Shown: positions 13,829-25,289 of the stretch, in pieces | Position numbering within the stretch: the first letter of the stretch is position 1 | How the letters are laid out: every line of letters begins with the position of its first letter | DNA from: Lobosporangium transversale | Lineage: Eukaryota > Mortierellomycota > Mortierellomycetes > Mortierellales > Mortierellaceae | Assembly: GCF_002105155.1 (NCBI RefSeq) | Contig: NW_019029020.1 | Span: forward strand, 1-64,000 | Length of the DNA: 64,000 bases | Direction of reading: 5' to 3' | Notes under the pieces: model-generated | Seen by the model: the letters and a program-made list of their open reading frames with translations, nothing else | Told to the model about the DNA's origin: nothing | Database searches by the model: none | Position numbers and translations under genes: made by a program

Positions 13829-16800
13829 TTAATAGTTGCGTATCGATACGGCTGGAAACCTTTCATGTCTTGTAACACCTAGTGGTAATGGGCTAGGAGA
13901 ACGTTGGCGGCGATTAATGGCTGGCTCCCGAGCATGCCTCCGCCATTGATCACCTTGACTAACATTTTCTTCTTGCATTGACTGTAAATCATTGTTATCA
14001 TTAAAGTCCAGATCGATTAGCGGTGTATTGGTAGCCTCAGTCAGCTCTCTAGTCATGAGTTCGTCGTAAAGATCCATGATTGGCTCACTTGACTCTACTA
14101 CTGGAGCTGGCATAAAAGAGTCAAAAACTCCTCCCATCCGAGACCCCGACCCAGAGCTGTCATGACTAGAAGAGCGAGGTACGGAAGGATTCTGGTGAGA
14201 TTGTTGTTGACTGGTAACTGGAGGTTGAGACTGAGGCAAAGATTGAGTCAAATCGACAGGATTGTGATCGACTTGTTCCCAACTCTGTCGCTCAAGCTCT
14301 TGACTCTTCCTATCCTCCTGAAGAACAGCACCTGAAGTAGCACTAGCCTCGTCTCTCCCAATCTGGAGCCCCATCTCAAAATTCTTGATCATTTCCAGAT
14401 TCTCCATTTCTTCATGTCGTATCTCCAGATCAGCCCAAACCGCTAAAAGACATTTGCGACGCTCTTCTTCATTGCCATCGCCTCCCAGCAGATGTTTGAA
14501 AAGAACAGAGCCAATCTGAAGGGTCGGACAAAAAATGAGACCCAAGTTTGAAATGTTCATCTTGGTATGATGATCATAGTCCGCAAGATTAGAAAGGTGA
14601 CGGCAGAGTGTTCCCATAAGTAGATAGTTTTCTAAAGGTAAGAGGCGAAGGTTCTCTCTCAGCTTTCCAATAGATCGTGATTGGTCCTGATCTGAAAAGT
14701 CAATGTTGTTGAAGGCAGACATTGCGTCTAGTGGTATAATAGGAGAGGGCACTTAAAACAACAAAATATTGGCAACGTATACTGCGTTAATTTTCTTGAT
14801 ATCTATAGTCATCTCATATCAATACAAATAAACCATGATCTATCTTACATTCACGTAGGTAAAGCTTGAGCAAAGTCGCAACATCATGGGGATGCTGAGG
14901 CTGATTGCCCTTTTGTAAAAAGTCGTAGTCGTGGCCTACAATTAAAGTTTAGCTCATACTTATGAACGTCCAGTTACCCCTTTTATGAAGTAATACAATG
15001 TCTCATCATTTAAAAAACAATCCCAAACCCTTACCGCTATCGAACATAGTCTTGAGCCGAGCCACGTTCGAGGTACTTCCAGGCACGCGATAGAGTCCTA
15101 CCTCCTCAACACCCATGACATCTAAATACTCTATGCATCGTGTCACAACTGCTGGTACTCCTGTGGATGCCGATATCTTTGAGAGTCGAACAGCTTCCTC
15201 TAATGGGATGCCGAAAATCTGCGCCGCTGGACCAGGACCAGGATAGTCTGGTGTTCCATCATTGGCTCCATCGACTAATAGTTAACAAGCAGGCCAATAT
15301 AATGTTAAACAATCCAGAAGCTAGAATTATGCTAGCTTAATGTCTAAATAAAATCTTCATGTTCCTAGTCCTCTTACCTCGTCGCTTCCAGCGGTCTGCA
15401 AATCCCCCAGCAATGCCTCCCATGCCACCACGATCTTCCCATACTTTTTTAGCAATCCCGCCCCATTCTGCCCCCCGTGCTCGCCAAAGTGAGCTTTTTT
15501 CATATACAGCTTCAGCTAAATCTGCCTTCTTTTCTGCATAATTGATCTGTTTCATGCGCTCTGTCTGTCCCTGGGCTAATGCTTGTATTTTATGTAAAGA
15601 TGCAGCTAGCTTTTCTGATGCAGCTGTTCCTGAGGATCCGTCGTCCACTATATCCGCATATGGGTATGTGCCATTCCTTCCAGAATGTGGAGGCAGGTAG
15701 GTTGGTGAAACTAGAGGAGCGCTAGTACATCCTTTGTTATTCAAGAGCCCAAATCCATCATTATCAAATAATGTGGTTTGTGTTGTTGGTGATCTGCTTG
15801 ATTGTGAAACCGCCATAGTCAGGGATGTAGATGCCTTGGCATCCGATACAGATCTAAGTCTCGATCGTGCGCCGATCAATGTTGGGTTGGTTCCTGTTGC
15901 ACTATCAAATTGTCTTTCAGATGTAGTTGGTGTAGCCAATGACTCTGAACCAACATTGGGGTGCGACTTGGACATATGTGGGGGTGGAGACGAAGGTTGC
16001 TCCCGCATTTGGCTCTGCAACCATTGCTGCTGCTGCAAAGTCGATAATGGTTCTATAGGATTAAAAGGAGCATTCAAAGAGGACTCTTGAGATCTAGGCT
16101 TTTTGGCGGGAGGGGTTGGTGGCGTTAGTGGTTGTACTTGTGTTTGTGACGCGATCGCGAATGCATTGTTCGCCGCGATAGATTTAGGTTTGACAGACTC
16201 CTGAGATTGATTGGCGCTAGGTATCTTTTTGTGGGCCGTTGATGGAGATGCAGATGATGATGTTGTTGTTGTCGATGATGATAGTGCAACATGTGACGGC
16301 GTTGGTATAGATGGTAGAGAAGTTGACGAGCGTGCAGGGGCTTCGGTTTTTGAAAGGAGCGGGACCGACTGCAAACTTAAAGGTTTTGCTTTAGGTTGGG
16401 GTGCAAGCGATATCCTTTTAGGTTTCGGGGGGGGCATTGGTGCTTCTGAAGCCTGTGAAGAGACTTCCTGCTTATTGAACGAAGAGCTTGAGCCATTGTT
16501 ATTACTCTTGCTATTGTTGTTGGCTGTAGTGGCAATACTTTGGTTCGTGTATTTATTGTGGCTACTTGTTGGTTTTGGAGGAATGCCAGGTGGTCCCTGA
16601 GGGTTTCCTGCTCGTCTCTCAATTGGCCCTGTAGCTGACCTAGATTCTGCGTTCGGCAGCTGCAATTCGGCTGATACAGTTGCTATAGGAATACTACTGA
16701 GGTATCCTCCTGTCTCTGCTAGAATTGTTTTCTGAGCTGAACGAGGTATGGGAACGGGTGCCCTTGTGGCGAGTGAATGTGGGATGTGTACATTGATCAT

Positions 16801-16893
16801 GACTCCATTGTTTGGAGGAATTGATTTAGTAGGGTTAGAAGAAGCACGACTTCGTGTTGGTTTTGGAGGAGGTTTGACTTCGGAGAGAGCCAT
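13829..16893 (-). CDS. RhoGAP-domain protein with proline-rich N-terminus
   Basis: Four exons, complement of 15378..16893, 15035..15274, 14849..14935 and 13829..14751, encode 921 residues. The RhoGAP domain, about residues 525-710, accelerates GTP hydrolysis on Rho-family GTPases that direct cell polarity and wall synthesis. The arginine finger is Arg568 in VGLYRVPGS; later motifs are HDVATLLKLYLRELPSPIIP, LENYLLMGTLCRHL and NISNLGLIFCPTL. The first 500 residues are disordered with many proline motifs (starting PPPKPTR), likely SH3-binding sites, and include Gln and Ser runs. Just before the GAP domain lies a basic amphipathic stretch (KKADLAEAVYEKSSLWRARG). The C-terminus is acidic and Ser/Gln-rich. 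The ATG at 16893 was preferred over in-frame upstream sequence because it begins the conserved-looking MALSEVKPPPKP. It is convergent with TVP18 (223 bp apart). Confidence 0.88.
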
Positions 16894-18014
16894 GGCATTG
16901 GGTTGATTCCAATGAGAGTGAAAGTGAATGAATGTAATAAAGAGTGTCCGAATGGAATGGCGGGAACGATACGAGGGTCTTAAAGACAAGACAATGGGGG
17001 GTTAACTTACAAGGTCAGTCAAAAACAAAAAAAAAAGGAGTGCAATTGAGCACAGACAGCTACCCGTGACGCAGAATTGTCCATCGTTCTCAAAGTCATT
17101 TAGTTATAACTTGGTGTACTTTATTTTCTGCATTCATAGTAGTAGTCGAGGAAACACATCGCGTTTTCTTCTCTTGAACCACCCGTGTCTTCTGATATTT
17201 GAATCGAAGATTGAAGTCCTTCCTCTTCAAAGAGTCAATGGCGCTTCAAACCTTCATCTATCCAGCTATGGCCATTCCATCTGTAAACATGTTTCGTCAT
17301 GGGTTAAAAGGAAAAGGAGAACACCGACATTTGGTTGCACAAAGAGCTCATTTGTCGGATCAGACAAACAAAGTATATGTACAGTCGATACTGTGTACAG
17401 TACATTAACGGCGTCAATGAGAACCTGTTATTGGAGGCATAAAAGAAATACCAATGATTAAAACTTCAAGGTATATTCCCATTAACAAGAATGAGGCTGT
17501 GTTTATTTACCTATCCTCATTACAGGCGCAGCTACTTGATCAGTTGGAGGTGCAGTAGTTCGAGCAAGTCGAATGTGCTTAAGGCGCAGTATTGCAGAAG
17601 AATGAAGATTCTATTTCTTTTCTTTTTTGTTCCATCTAGAAAGGTCTAGCCTAATCGCTATGGCGCTGGTTCAAATGAAACACACAAAACTGTAGTCTAC
17701 CATTGAAAAAGAGACAAATGGAAAGTGAGAGAAGCCTGTGTGAAAATGTCGAGTTGAATCTCCCACACTAACGAATAGTTCAAGCCCAAGAGCGTTGGTG
17801 CCGGAGCCATTTTAAGCTAGAGAAAAGAACATTGAGACTCAGTTTTGACACAAAAACAATGAAAAAAAAAACTTTTTTGGACATGTGTATTATGATTGGT
17901 CAAAAAGCCTTTAGAAAGAAAAATTATTCAACAGTCACATATGCATATAAAATATCCCCTTGGGCATGCGGCCGTGTGCCTCTTCCCTTTCACTTCAACT
18001 TTTCGTTCTGACAA
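16894..18014. promoter_or_regulatory. TEF1: Intergenic region and TEF1 promoter
   Basis: The stretch separates the divergent RhoGAP and TEF1 genes. Near 17944 a TATA-like element (GCATATAAAATATC) is followed about 50 bases on by a CT-rich leader, the usual arrangement of a strong fungal promoter, so transcription of TEF1 probably starts near 17975-18000. I see no other gene; the open frame at 17066-17461 is not protein-like. Confidence 0.55.
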
Positions 18015-18593
18015 GTAAGTTCTATTAGCTGATGAATTTAATGTTGTTTGTTGTCGTACGCACTATTTTATTTTTTGTGTACCTTCACCTACCTATGTTT
18101 TGCCCATCCTTGAATCTATCTGTCTATTTATCCATCCATCCATCCATCCATCTATTTTCTTGATCCATCCATCCCCTTTCGATCTGCTCTTTTTTGCTGC
18201 TATCTTCATGAAAAACCGTTATTGTCATTTTAGTATGTTTCACAGGAGCTTGCTGCTGCAAATACACACTTTAGAAATGAGATTTGAGAGGGCCATCTTT
18301 CTTGTATCCTATGTCCTTGGAGGTTGTAGCGATCAAAAAAGACTTGGGGTTTTGTTTCTACGTTAGTGCTATTTTTAAAGCTTGGAGCAGCAGCAGCTTT
18401 TTCTGTTGAGTTTTTTTTTTTTCTCTTTTCTTCGGACATACCAATTTTGCTTTTTTGGATTCTTCGCTGTTTTGCCCCTTCCCGTGCCCCCAAAAATATT
18501 TTTTTTTCTCAAGCAAACCTTACCCAGGTCATATGCTCTCTTGATTGGATAGAATATCTAACCTCAATTTTTTTTCTCTTATTTCTGCATTAG
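18015..18593 (+). other. TEF1: Probable 5'-UTR intron of TEF1
   Basis: A donor CAA|GTAAGT at 18015 and an acceptor GCATTAG ending at 18593, two bases before the start codon, frame a 579-base AT-rich intron. It contains a (CCAT)n run near 18133-18152. Leader introns are common in fungal and animal EF-1alpha genes and often boost expression. Inferred from splice signals only. Confidence 0.65.
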
Positions 18594-18594
18594 T

Positions 18595-19977
18595 ATGGGT
18601 AAAGAAAAGACTCACGTTAACGTCGTCGTTATTGGACACGTCGATTCCGGCAAGTCCACCACCACTGGTCACTTGATCTACAAGTGCGGTGGTATCGACA
18701 AGCGTACCATCGAGAAGTTCGAGAAGGAGGCCGCTGAGCTCGGAAAGGGCTCTTTCAAGTACGCCTGGGTTCTTGACAAGCTCAAGGCTGAGCGTGAGCG
18801 TGGTATTACCATCGATATTGCCCTCTGGAAGTTCGAGACCCCCAAGTACTACGTCACCGTCATTGACGCTCCCGGACATCGTGATTTCATCAAGAACATG
18901 ATTACTGGTACCTCCCAGGCTGACTGCGCCATTCTCATTATTGCTGCTGGTACTGGTGAGTTCGAGGCTGGTATTTCCAAGGAAGGTCAGACCCGTGAGC
19001 ACGCTCTCCTTGCCTTCACCCTTGGTGTCAAGCAGCTCATTGTTGCCATCAACAAGATGGACTCCACCAAGTGGAACAAGGAGCGTTTCGAGGAAATCGT
19101 CAAGGAAGTTTCCACCTTCGTCAAGAAGGTCGGTTACAACCCCAAGGCTGTTGCCTTCGTCCCCATTTCTGGCTGGCACGGAGACAACATGTTGGAGGAG
19201 TCCGTCAACATGCCCTGGTACAAGGGATGGGTCAAGGAGACCAAGGGTGGTGAAGTCAAGGGTAGGACTCTCTTGGATGCCATTGATGCCATCGAGCCCC
19301 CAGCTCGCCCCACCGACAAGCCCCTCCGTCTTCCTCTCCAGGATGTCTACAAGATTGGCGGTATCGGAACAGTGCCGGTCGGTCGTGTTGAGACCGGTAT
19401 CATCAAGGCCGGTATGGTTGTCACCTTCGCTCCCACCAACGTCACCACTGAAGTCAAGTCCGTCGAAATGCACCACGAAGTCCTCACTGAGGGTATTCCC
19501 GGTGACAACGTCGGATTCAACGTCAAGAACGTCTCTGTCAAGGATATTCGCCGTGGTAACGTCTGCTCTGACTCCAAGAACGACCCCGCCAAGGAGGCTG
19601 CTTCCTTCAACGCTCAGGTTATCGTCTTGAACCACCCTGGTCAGATCTCGAACGGATATGCTCCCGTTTTGGACTGCCACACTGCCCACATTGCCTGCAA
19701 GTTCTCTGAGATTCTTGAGAAGATTGATCGCCGTACCGGTAAGGCCACCGAGGAGTTCCCCAAGTTCATCAAGTCTGGTGATGCTGCCATCGTCAAGATG
19801 GTTCCCTCCAAGCCTCTCTGCGTTGAGACTTTCCAGGAGTACCCCCCTCTTGGACGTTTCGCCGTCCGTGATATGCGTCAGACCGTTGCTGTCGGTGTCA
19901 TCAAGTCCGTTGAGAAGACTGATGGCAAGGGCGGTAAGGTCACCAAGGCTGCCCAGAAGGCTGGTGGCAAGAAGTAA
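18595..19977 (+). CDS. TEF1: Translation elongation factor 1-alpha
   Basis: A single uninterrupted reading frame of 460 residues encodes EF-1alpha, the GTPase that brings aminoacyl-tRNA to the ribosome. The P-loop GHVDSGKS is at 14-21, DAPGH near 91-95 and NKMD near 153-156; domains 2 and 3 follow and the lysine-rich C-terminus ends KAGGKK. Length and sequence are normal for a fungus. Codon use is strikingly different from the neighbours, with mostly C or G third positions (AAG, GTC, ACC), the mark of a very highly expressed gene, and there is no intron in the coding part although nearby genes average several. The bias creates a long antisense open frame that is not a gene. A polyadenylation-like AATAAA lies near 20063. 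Convergent with the transporter ending at 20194. Confidence 0.99.
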   Translation: MGKEKTHVNVVVIGHVDSGKSTTTGHLIYKCGGIDKRTIEKFEKEAAELGKGSFKYAWVLDKLKAERERGITIDIALWKFETPKYYVTVIDAPGHRDFIKNMITGTSQADCAILIIAAGTGEFEAGISKEGQTREHALLAFTLGVKQLIVAINKMDSTKWNKERFEEIVKEVSTFVKKVGYNPKAVAFVPISGWHGDNMLEESVNMPWYKGWVKETKGGEVKGRTLLDAIDAIEPPARPTDKPLRLPLQDVYKIGGIGTVPVGRVETGIIKAGMVVTFAPTNVTTEVKSVEMHHEVLTEGIPGDNVGFNVKNVSVKDIRRGNVCSDSKNDPAKEAASFNAQVIVLNHPGQISNGYAPVLDCHTAHIACKFSEILEKIDRRTGKATEEFPKFIKSGDAAIVKMVPSKPLCVETFQEYPPLGRFAVRDMRQTVAVGVIKSVEKTDGKGGKVTKAAQKAGGKK

Positions 19978-20193
19978 ATAATTTGCTCCATAGGATACTT
20001 CACACTCTTCTCAAAAATCGCCCATCCAAAATGGTTGTTTTGTATTAAAATTGAACGAACGAATAAATGCATTTTTTATCAGTACTTTTATATTTTTATT
20101 TTTTGACTAAGACAACCTTTTGTGGTATGTATAACACATTGTCATTTTTATTGAAATGGATGTAATCATTTGCTTCTACAAAATCGATCTGGT

Positions 20194-21408
20194 TTACTCG
20201 TAGAAACGATAGCCAGGATGAGCATCGGTTGCATCCTTCTGATCACTTTCCTTCTCGAACTCCTCTGGTGTGAGTTGATCCCGTCGCTTGTTCTCTCGCC
20301 TGAGTAGAAACTTCAAACCAAGAATAAGGATAGAGTTGATGAACATGAGCACGGCATTGATGGTGTGTCCACGGACGTAGAGGGGAGCTATTGGAGGTAG
20401 AGGAGTTATTGGACTTTTTAGTTTAAATCATGCATCATCCACCACTCACAAAAAAAGAAAATATTCATGGAAGTCATTGGAATACTCACCATCGTCCTCA
20501 CGATAGATTTGCCCGCCAATGATACCCCCGACTTGTGACACGGCGATGATGAAACCAATGGCGACGCCCTTTTTGGTATGGCCACCAAAATTGCCACTTG
20601 GCCAGCATAGATGAAGAGGAATTGCAGCATACACTCCACAAGCACAGATAACAAGACTGACATATCGCACTATGGTCGAGGAATGGCTTGTAAGGATCAG
20701 AAGAACAAATCCCGCCGCCATGAGAAAAGTTGTTGCAAAGACATGAAAACCTCGTTCTTGAAGTCGATCAGATGAAATTGCAAACAGAAGGGTAGCCACA
20801 CATGCGACCACGAAAACTGGCGCGGTCATGATCTGAGTCGTCACATGGCTTTGTTAAGATTTAAAAAAAAAAAGAAGAATGGATTGTTATTAAAGAGAGA
20901 ATAAACGATAACAAAAAAAATAGAAGAAAAGAAAAAGAAAAACCAGTTAAGGAAGGATCTTTACTCATATCCGAAACCCATGGTAATGGATGGGACAAAC
21001 AAGCCCACAGAAGCAAAAGCAACATTATGGAGCAGCAAAAGCAACGTATGCGCATAAATCTTCCAATCTTTAAAGGCTGCCCAGAGTTGCTTCCAGGAGA
21101 AGGCAGTGTCCGTGGCAGGACCAGCGTCGAGCTTTAATCTTTGGATTGTCAAGGCCTTTTCTTCAGGAGTTAACAAGCGAGAATTTTCAGGGAGACCTGG
21201 TAGGAGCCACAATGCTAACAAAGCACAAAGGATAGTAGGCAGACCTTCTAAAATAAAGATCCATTGCCATGCCTTCAATCCCCCCGCCGTATGGAGTTGT
21301 GCAATTGCGTAAGCGATCAGTCCACCAAACGCTCCTGCAATTGTCGCAGCTGAGAAGTAGATGCCGATTCTGAGCGCGTGCTCGCATCTGCGGTACCATA
21401 GAGAGATG

Positions 21409-21450
<42 letters not shown>

Positions 21451-22790
21451 ATAAATATATATATATATATAAATAAATAAATAAGTAAAGAGAGAGTGGA
21501 GAGTAAGCGATACGTAAGTGTGCATTGAAAAAGCTTATTGATGCATGCTTCAAGGGATATCTGGAATCTACTTACATACACAGGAGCCGGTGCAAATCCC
21601 TGCATATGGTAAAAAAAAAAAAAAAAAAAAAAAGGTTAGAAAGTTGAGATGACGCTAAAAATGAAACACGCGTACATCTTACACACATGCCAAAAAATTC
21701 CCCTTTTTGACAAGTGAGTAACATTCCGCATAATACGCATAATAAACAACAACACCAAACCAAACAATCCATGTCCATAAACGGTTTTAAACAAAAAATA
21801 TTACCGATTCTGCCAATCCAAGGAAGAAGCGCGTAGCAATCAGCCCTGCTCCATCAGTGATCGCTGCCATACACATCGACACAACGCCCCAGGCGGTCAT
21901 CACCATGAAAACCCATATTCTTGGCCCTATTTTCTTTAGCTAAATTATTCCGTAAGGAAGAGGAAGAAGAAAAAGAAAAAGAAAAAGAAAAAGACAAAGA
22001 CAAAGAGAAAATAGATATATTTCAATAAGCAAGCCTTGTTCACTCCTTCGCTATTTAAAGAGTATCTTCTATGCTCAATAAAAGATAAAAAACTTACTGC
22101 AACGTTGGCAGGAACATCACCTTAAAACAAAAACAAGGTCAAAGTTTAGGGGTGAGGTGGATAACACAGATGATAATATGTATAAGATGTATAAGAGTTT
22201 GAGCTGCTCAAACATGCTACAGTCCATACTAACATATGAAAAAAAAAAAAAAAAAAAAAAAAAGTTGTTACCCAAAATATAGCCGACGTAAAAAACACTG
22301 AGTGCAACGTTATAAACGCCTGGTTCGAGGTTTAAGTCCTTATCAAGATGGGCTACTTTCGCATTGCCTGTCCGTCCATAATGTTGAACAAGTAGAAAAA
22401 TAGTAGAGACAAGAAAAGAAGGCGGTTCATCATTAATATAAAAATAATAATAATAATAATAATAAAAAAAAATTGATGTTTCACAATACCAATGTTGGAT
22501 CGATCCAAATATGAACACAAGTAAAGAAGTCCTAGCAATGGTATAAGACGTCGATCGACCTTCCATCGTACTCTCCGTACTTCTTTTGAATCGTGATCAA
22601 AGCAGTCATCAGACATCGTTTCCTGATCAAGATGAGCGTCCTCTACGTCTTTCATTTCTTCTATAACACTAGGTATAAAATATTTCGGCTCCTTATCGAT
22701 GTTACTACTTTGATTACATTGTTGCTGTTGTTGATGTGCAGGAGGGCTAGCGCCTTCTCTTTTGTCATTGAGGGATGTGCTGATCTCCAT
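20194..22790 (-). CDS. MFS transporter, anion:cation symporter (DAL5/allantoate permease) type, copy 1
   Basis: Eight exons, complement of 22490..22790, 22272..22367, 22098..22120, 21805..21939, 21576..21599, 20965..21410, 20490..20848 and 20194..20387, encode 525 residues. The family moves small organic anions such as allantoate, nicotinate or pantothenate across the plasma membrane with protons. Family motifs are LLYLCSYLDRSNIG (first helix and loop), RFFLGLAESG, LISLWYRR, WQWIFILEGLPT and the C-terminal RRENKRR; twelve hydrophobic segments can be placed. The cytoplasmic N-terminus (about 90 residues) is acidic with a Gln run. Two exons are only 23 and 24 nt. The acceptor before 21410 is preceded by a run of about 32 A, rather than pyrimidines. 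The start MEISTSL at 22790 was chosen since the frame upstream is a hydrophobic translation of AT-rich leader. Substrate cannot be told. Confidence 0.9.
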
Positions 22791-23326
22791 GTTTTGTGCG
22801 GGCCAATGGTTTGGAGGGGAGTGAAGTTGAGGACTGGGGAGATGGAGGGAGGAGAATACCAAAGAAAGAAGACGAAACGAAATAAATATGTTTAAAAAAA
22901 TATATATCTTAATAAAATATAGACACTGGCTTCGAAGCAGGAGGCTCATGAGATCACCTCCTACAATTATTTTTGTAAACGATTGTAAACGATCTATTCA
23001 AGGGTTCAGCTGTGAGGAAATCGGAGCAATTTTTTTTTTTTTTAGCCACTATTCAAAGGACACCTGCATAGTTGCATACTGGAATTGATGCTTTACTTTT
23101 CTATCCACATGCACAGCATGTACTTATGCACATGTATATTTCAACTGAAAGAAAAGAAAATGTACTGCTTGCTGATTAAGCAATGCTCATAGATCTGCAT
23201 CCTCAAAGTAACAATGCAGGTAGTTTATTTGTTACGTATATCATTTACTAAAAAAAAAAAAGGTGCTTGAAAGCTATGTACAGAATTATATCGGAAAGAT
23301 AGTGTCCTCTCTCTTTCTCTTTTTTT
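22791..23326. other. Spacer between tandem transporters
   Basis: This stretch holds the promoter of the left copy and the 3' end of the right copy. It is AT-rich with a poly(T) run near 23030-23043 and an A run near 23250-23262. No further gene is seen. Confidence 0.5.
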
Positions 23327-24961
23327 TTACGTATAATAAGTAAAGCCAGGGTGGTTGTCACACAGGTCTTCGCCCTCAGCTTCTCTTGCATACTCTTCGG
23401 GGGTCAGATTGGCGCGACGTTTGTTCTCACGTTGCAAAAAGTACTTCATTACCAAGATCAAGACTCCAGAAATCCCCATCATGCAAGCACAGATGGTATG
23501 TCCGCGGACAAACCCATTTTTAGCATCCGGGGCCCTGTAGATTTGTCCTCCAATAGCTCCTCCGATGTTTCCAAACGAAATAATAGCGGCCGTAGCAACT
23601 CCACGCTTTGTATGGCCTCCGATGTTGGTTGTGAACCAAGACAGCATTGGGGGCACAGATGAGAAGACACCAATTGCAGTAATAGTCAAGCTCACATAAC
23701 GAACGATTGTCGATGAATCCTTTGTAATGATCAAAAGAATATATCCAAGGCAACCGAGGAAAGTAGGAAGAGAATAATGCAAGCCACGCTCGCGGAAACG
23801 ATCTGATGAAAAGGCGCAGATGATTGTAAAGAGGCAGGCAATGATATATGCGGGAGCTGTCATAGCCTGTGTTGTCAAAGGGCTAATAAGAAAAAGGTTT
23901 GTAAAGTCTTAGTATAGGCTGTTGAACATTTTTTTTTTTTTTTATCTTTCAACAAAAAGAAATGTATAGCAAAACAAACTTACCTAAACTTAAAACCTTG
24001 GACAATGGATGGGAAGAAGAGGGAGAGAGAGTAGAGAGGCGTTGCATTGAGGATGTAGGTAATCATATGCATATACACTTTCCAGTCAATGAACACTGCG
24101 CGGAACTGTTTCCACGAGAACTCAGTCTGAGTAGCTGGACCTGCATCGATGACCAGACGCTTAACAGCCAGCTCCTTCTCAGTATTGTTCAAAAAATAGG
24201 CCGTGGCAGGGAAATCAGGCAGGTAGAAGAACACAACAATTGTCAGCAGAACTGTAGGCAAACCTTCCAGAATGAAAATCCATTGCCATCCTATTTGAAA
24301 TTTACACATAAAAACCCTGTTAGACAAAAAATAAATTGCTTCAAATCTCGCTTGTTCCTTGCCGTTCTTGTTTGCTTTCCTGATTTACAGACATTACCAT
24401 GAAGACCCTGAATACCATCCATTTGCGCAATTCCATAAGCCAAGACACCCCCAAAGGCACCTGCCATAGTCGCTGTACTGAAGAACAATCCATTACGAAG
24501 GGCTTGTTCCGAACGAGTGTACCAGAGTGAAATCAAGTAAACCGAGCCTGGGAAGAGTCCTGATTCAGCCAACCCAAGGAAGAAACGAGCTGCAAGTAAT
24601 CCAGCTGCATTCGTGACAGCAGCCATGGCCATCATGATAGTTCCCCATGCAATCATCACAATCGTAATCCATTTTCTTGGCCCCATCTTCTTGAGCAAAA
24701 TGTTTGAGGGAATTTCAAAAAGGACATATCTATTTTTTGTTTGTTTTGTGAAACGTTGTTAGTGGGAAAAAAAACTCTAGTAACAAGAAAGTCCAAAGGA
24801 TCAAGTCGCATGTCTATTTTCTCCCTTATGCAGTTGCTTTTTTTTTTTTCTTTCTTCCTTACCCAATGAAGAAGATAGAAAGGGCCCAGTTGTACTCACT
24901 TGGAGTAAGGGCAACATCGTCTTCCAGACCAGCCACCTTTGCATTTCCTGTTGAATTTATT

Positions 24962-24998
<37 letters not shown>

Positions 24999-25289
24999 TT
25001 TATTTATTTAGCTGATAGAAGATAATCATTTTTATTAACCTACCAAAAAAAAAAAAAAAAAAAAAAGAGTGAAAGCCTCACCGATATTGACACGATCCAA
25101 AAATGAGCAAAGGTATAGCACTGAGATCAATGGGATTAAATGCCAATCAATTTTTCTTCTTAGTTTACTAACGGCAATAGGGTCAATTTCATCAGACGTG
25201 ACGCTATAGGCACGCTCAGCGTCGGCAACGTCGGCGATCTCCTGCTTCTCCGAAGCATATTGGGGTGTTTTGTTGTCAATAGTACTCAT
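23327..25289 (-). CDS. MFS transporter, anion:cation symporter (DAL5/allantoate permease) type, copy 2
   Basis: Five exons, complement of 25082..25289, 24863..24947, 24398..24729, 23984..24290 and 23327..23882, encode 495 residues, clearly paralogous to the gene just downstream on the same strand. Matching landmarks are LYLCSFLDRVNIG, RFFLGLAESG, LISLWYTRSE, GWQWIFILEGLPT and MTAPAYIIACLFT, then a C-terminal RRANLTPEEYAREA tail. Twelve membrane helices are expected. Two intron positions (after the DRxNIG motif and before the MTAP helix) are shared with copy 1, others are not, so the duplication is old or copy 1 gained introns. The start at 25289 (MSTIDNK) has an in-frame alternative at 25313. 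The leader upstream contains a purine-rich minisatellite. Substrate unknown; by family, a small carboxylate or ureide. Confidence 0.9.

Noticed and set aside
18529-19689. 386-codon open frame antisense to TEF1
   Set aside because: It mirrors the codon bias of TEF1 (few T/A-ending codons produce few antisense stops) and resembles no protein; it is a shadow.
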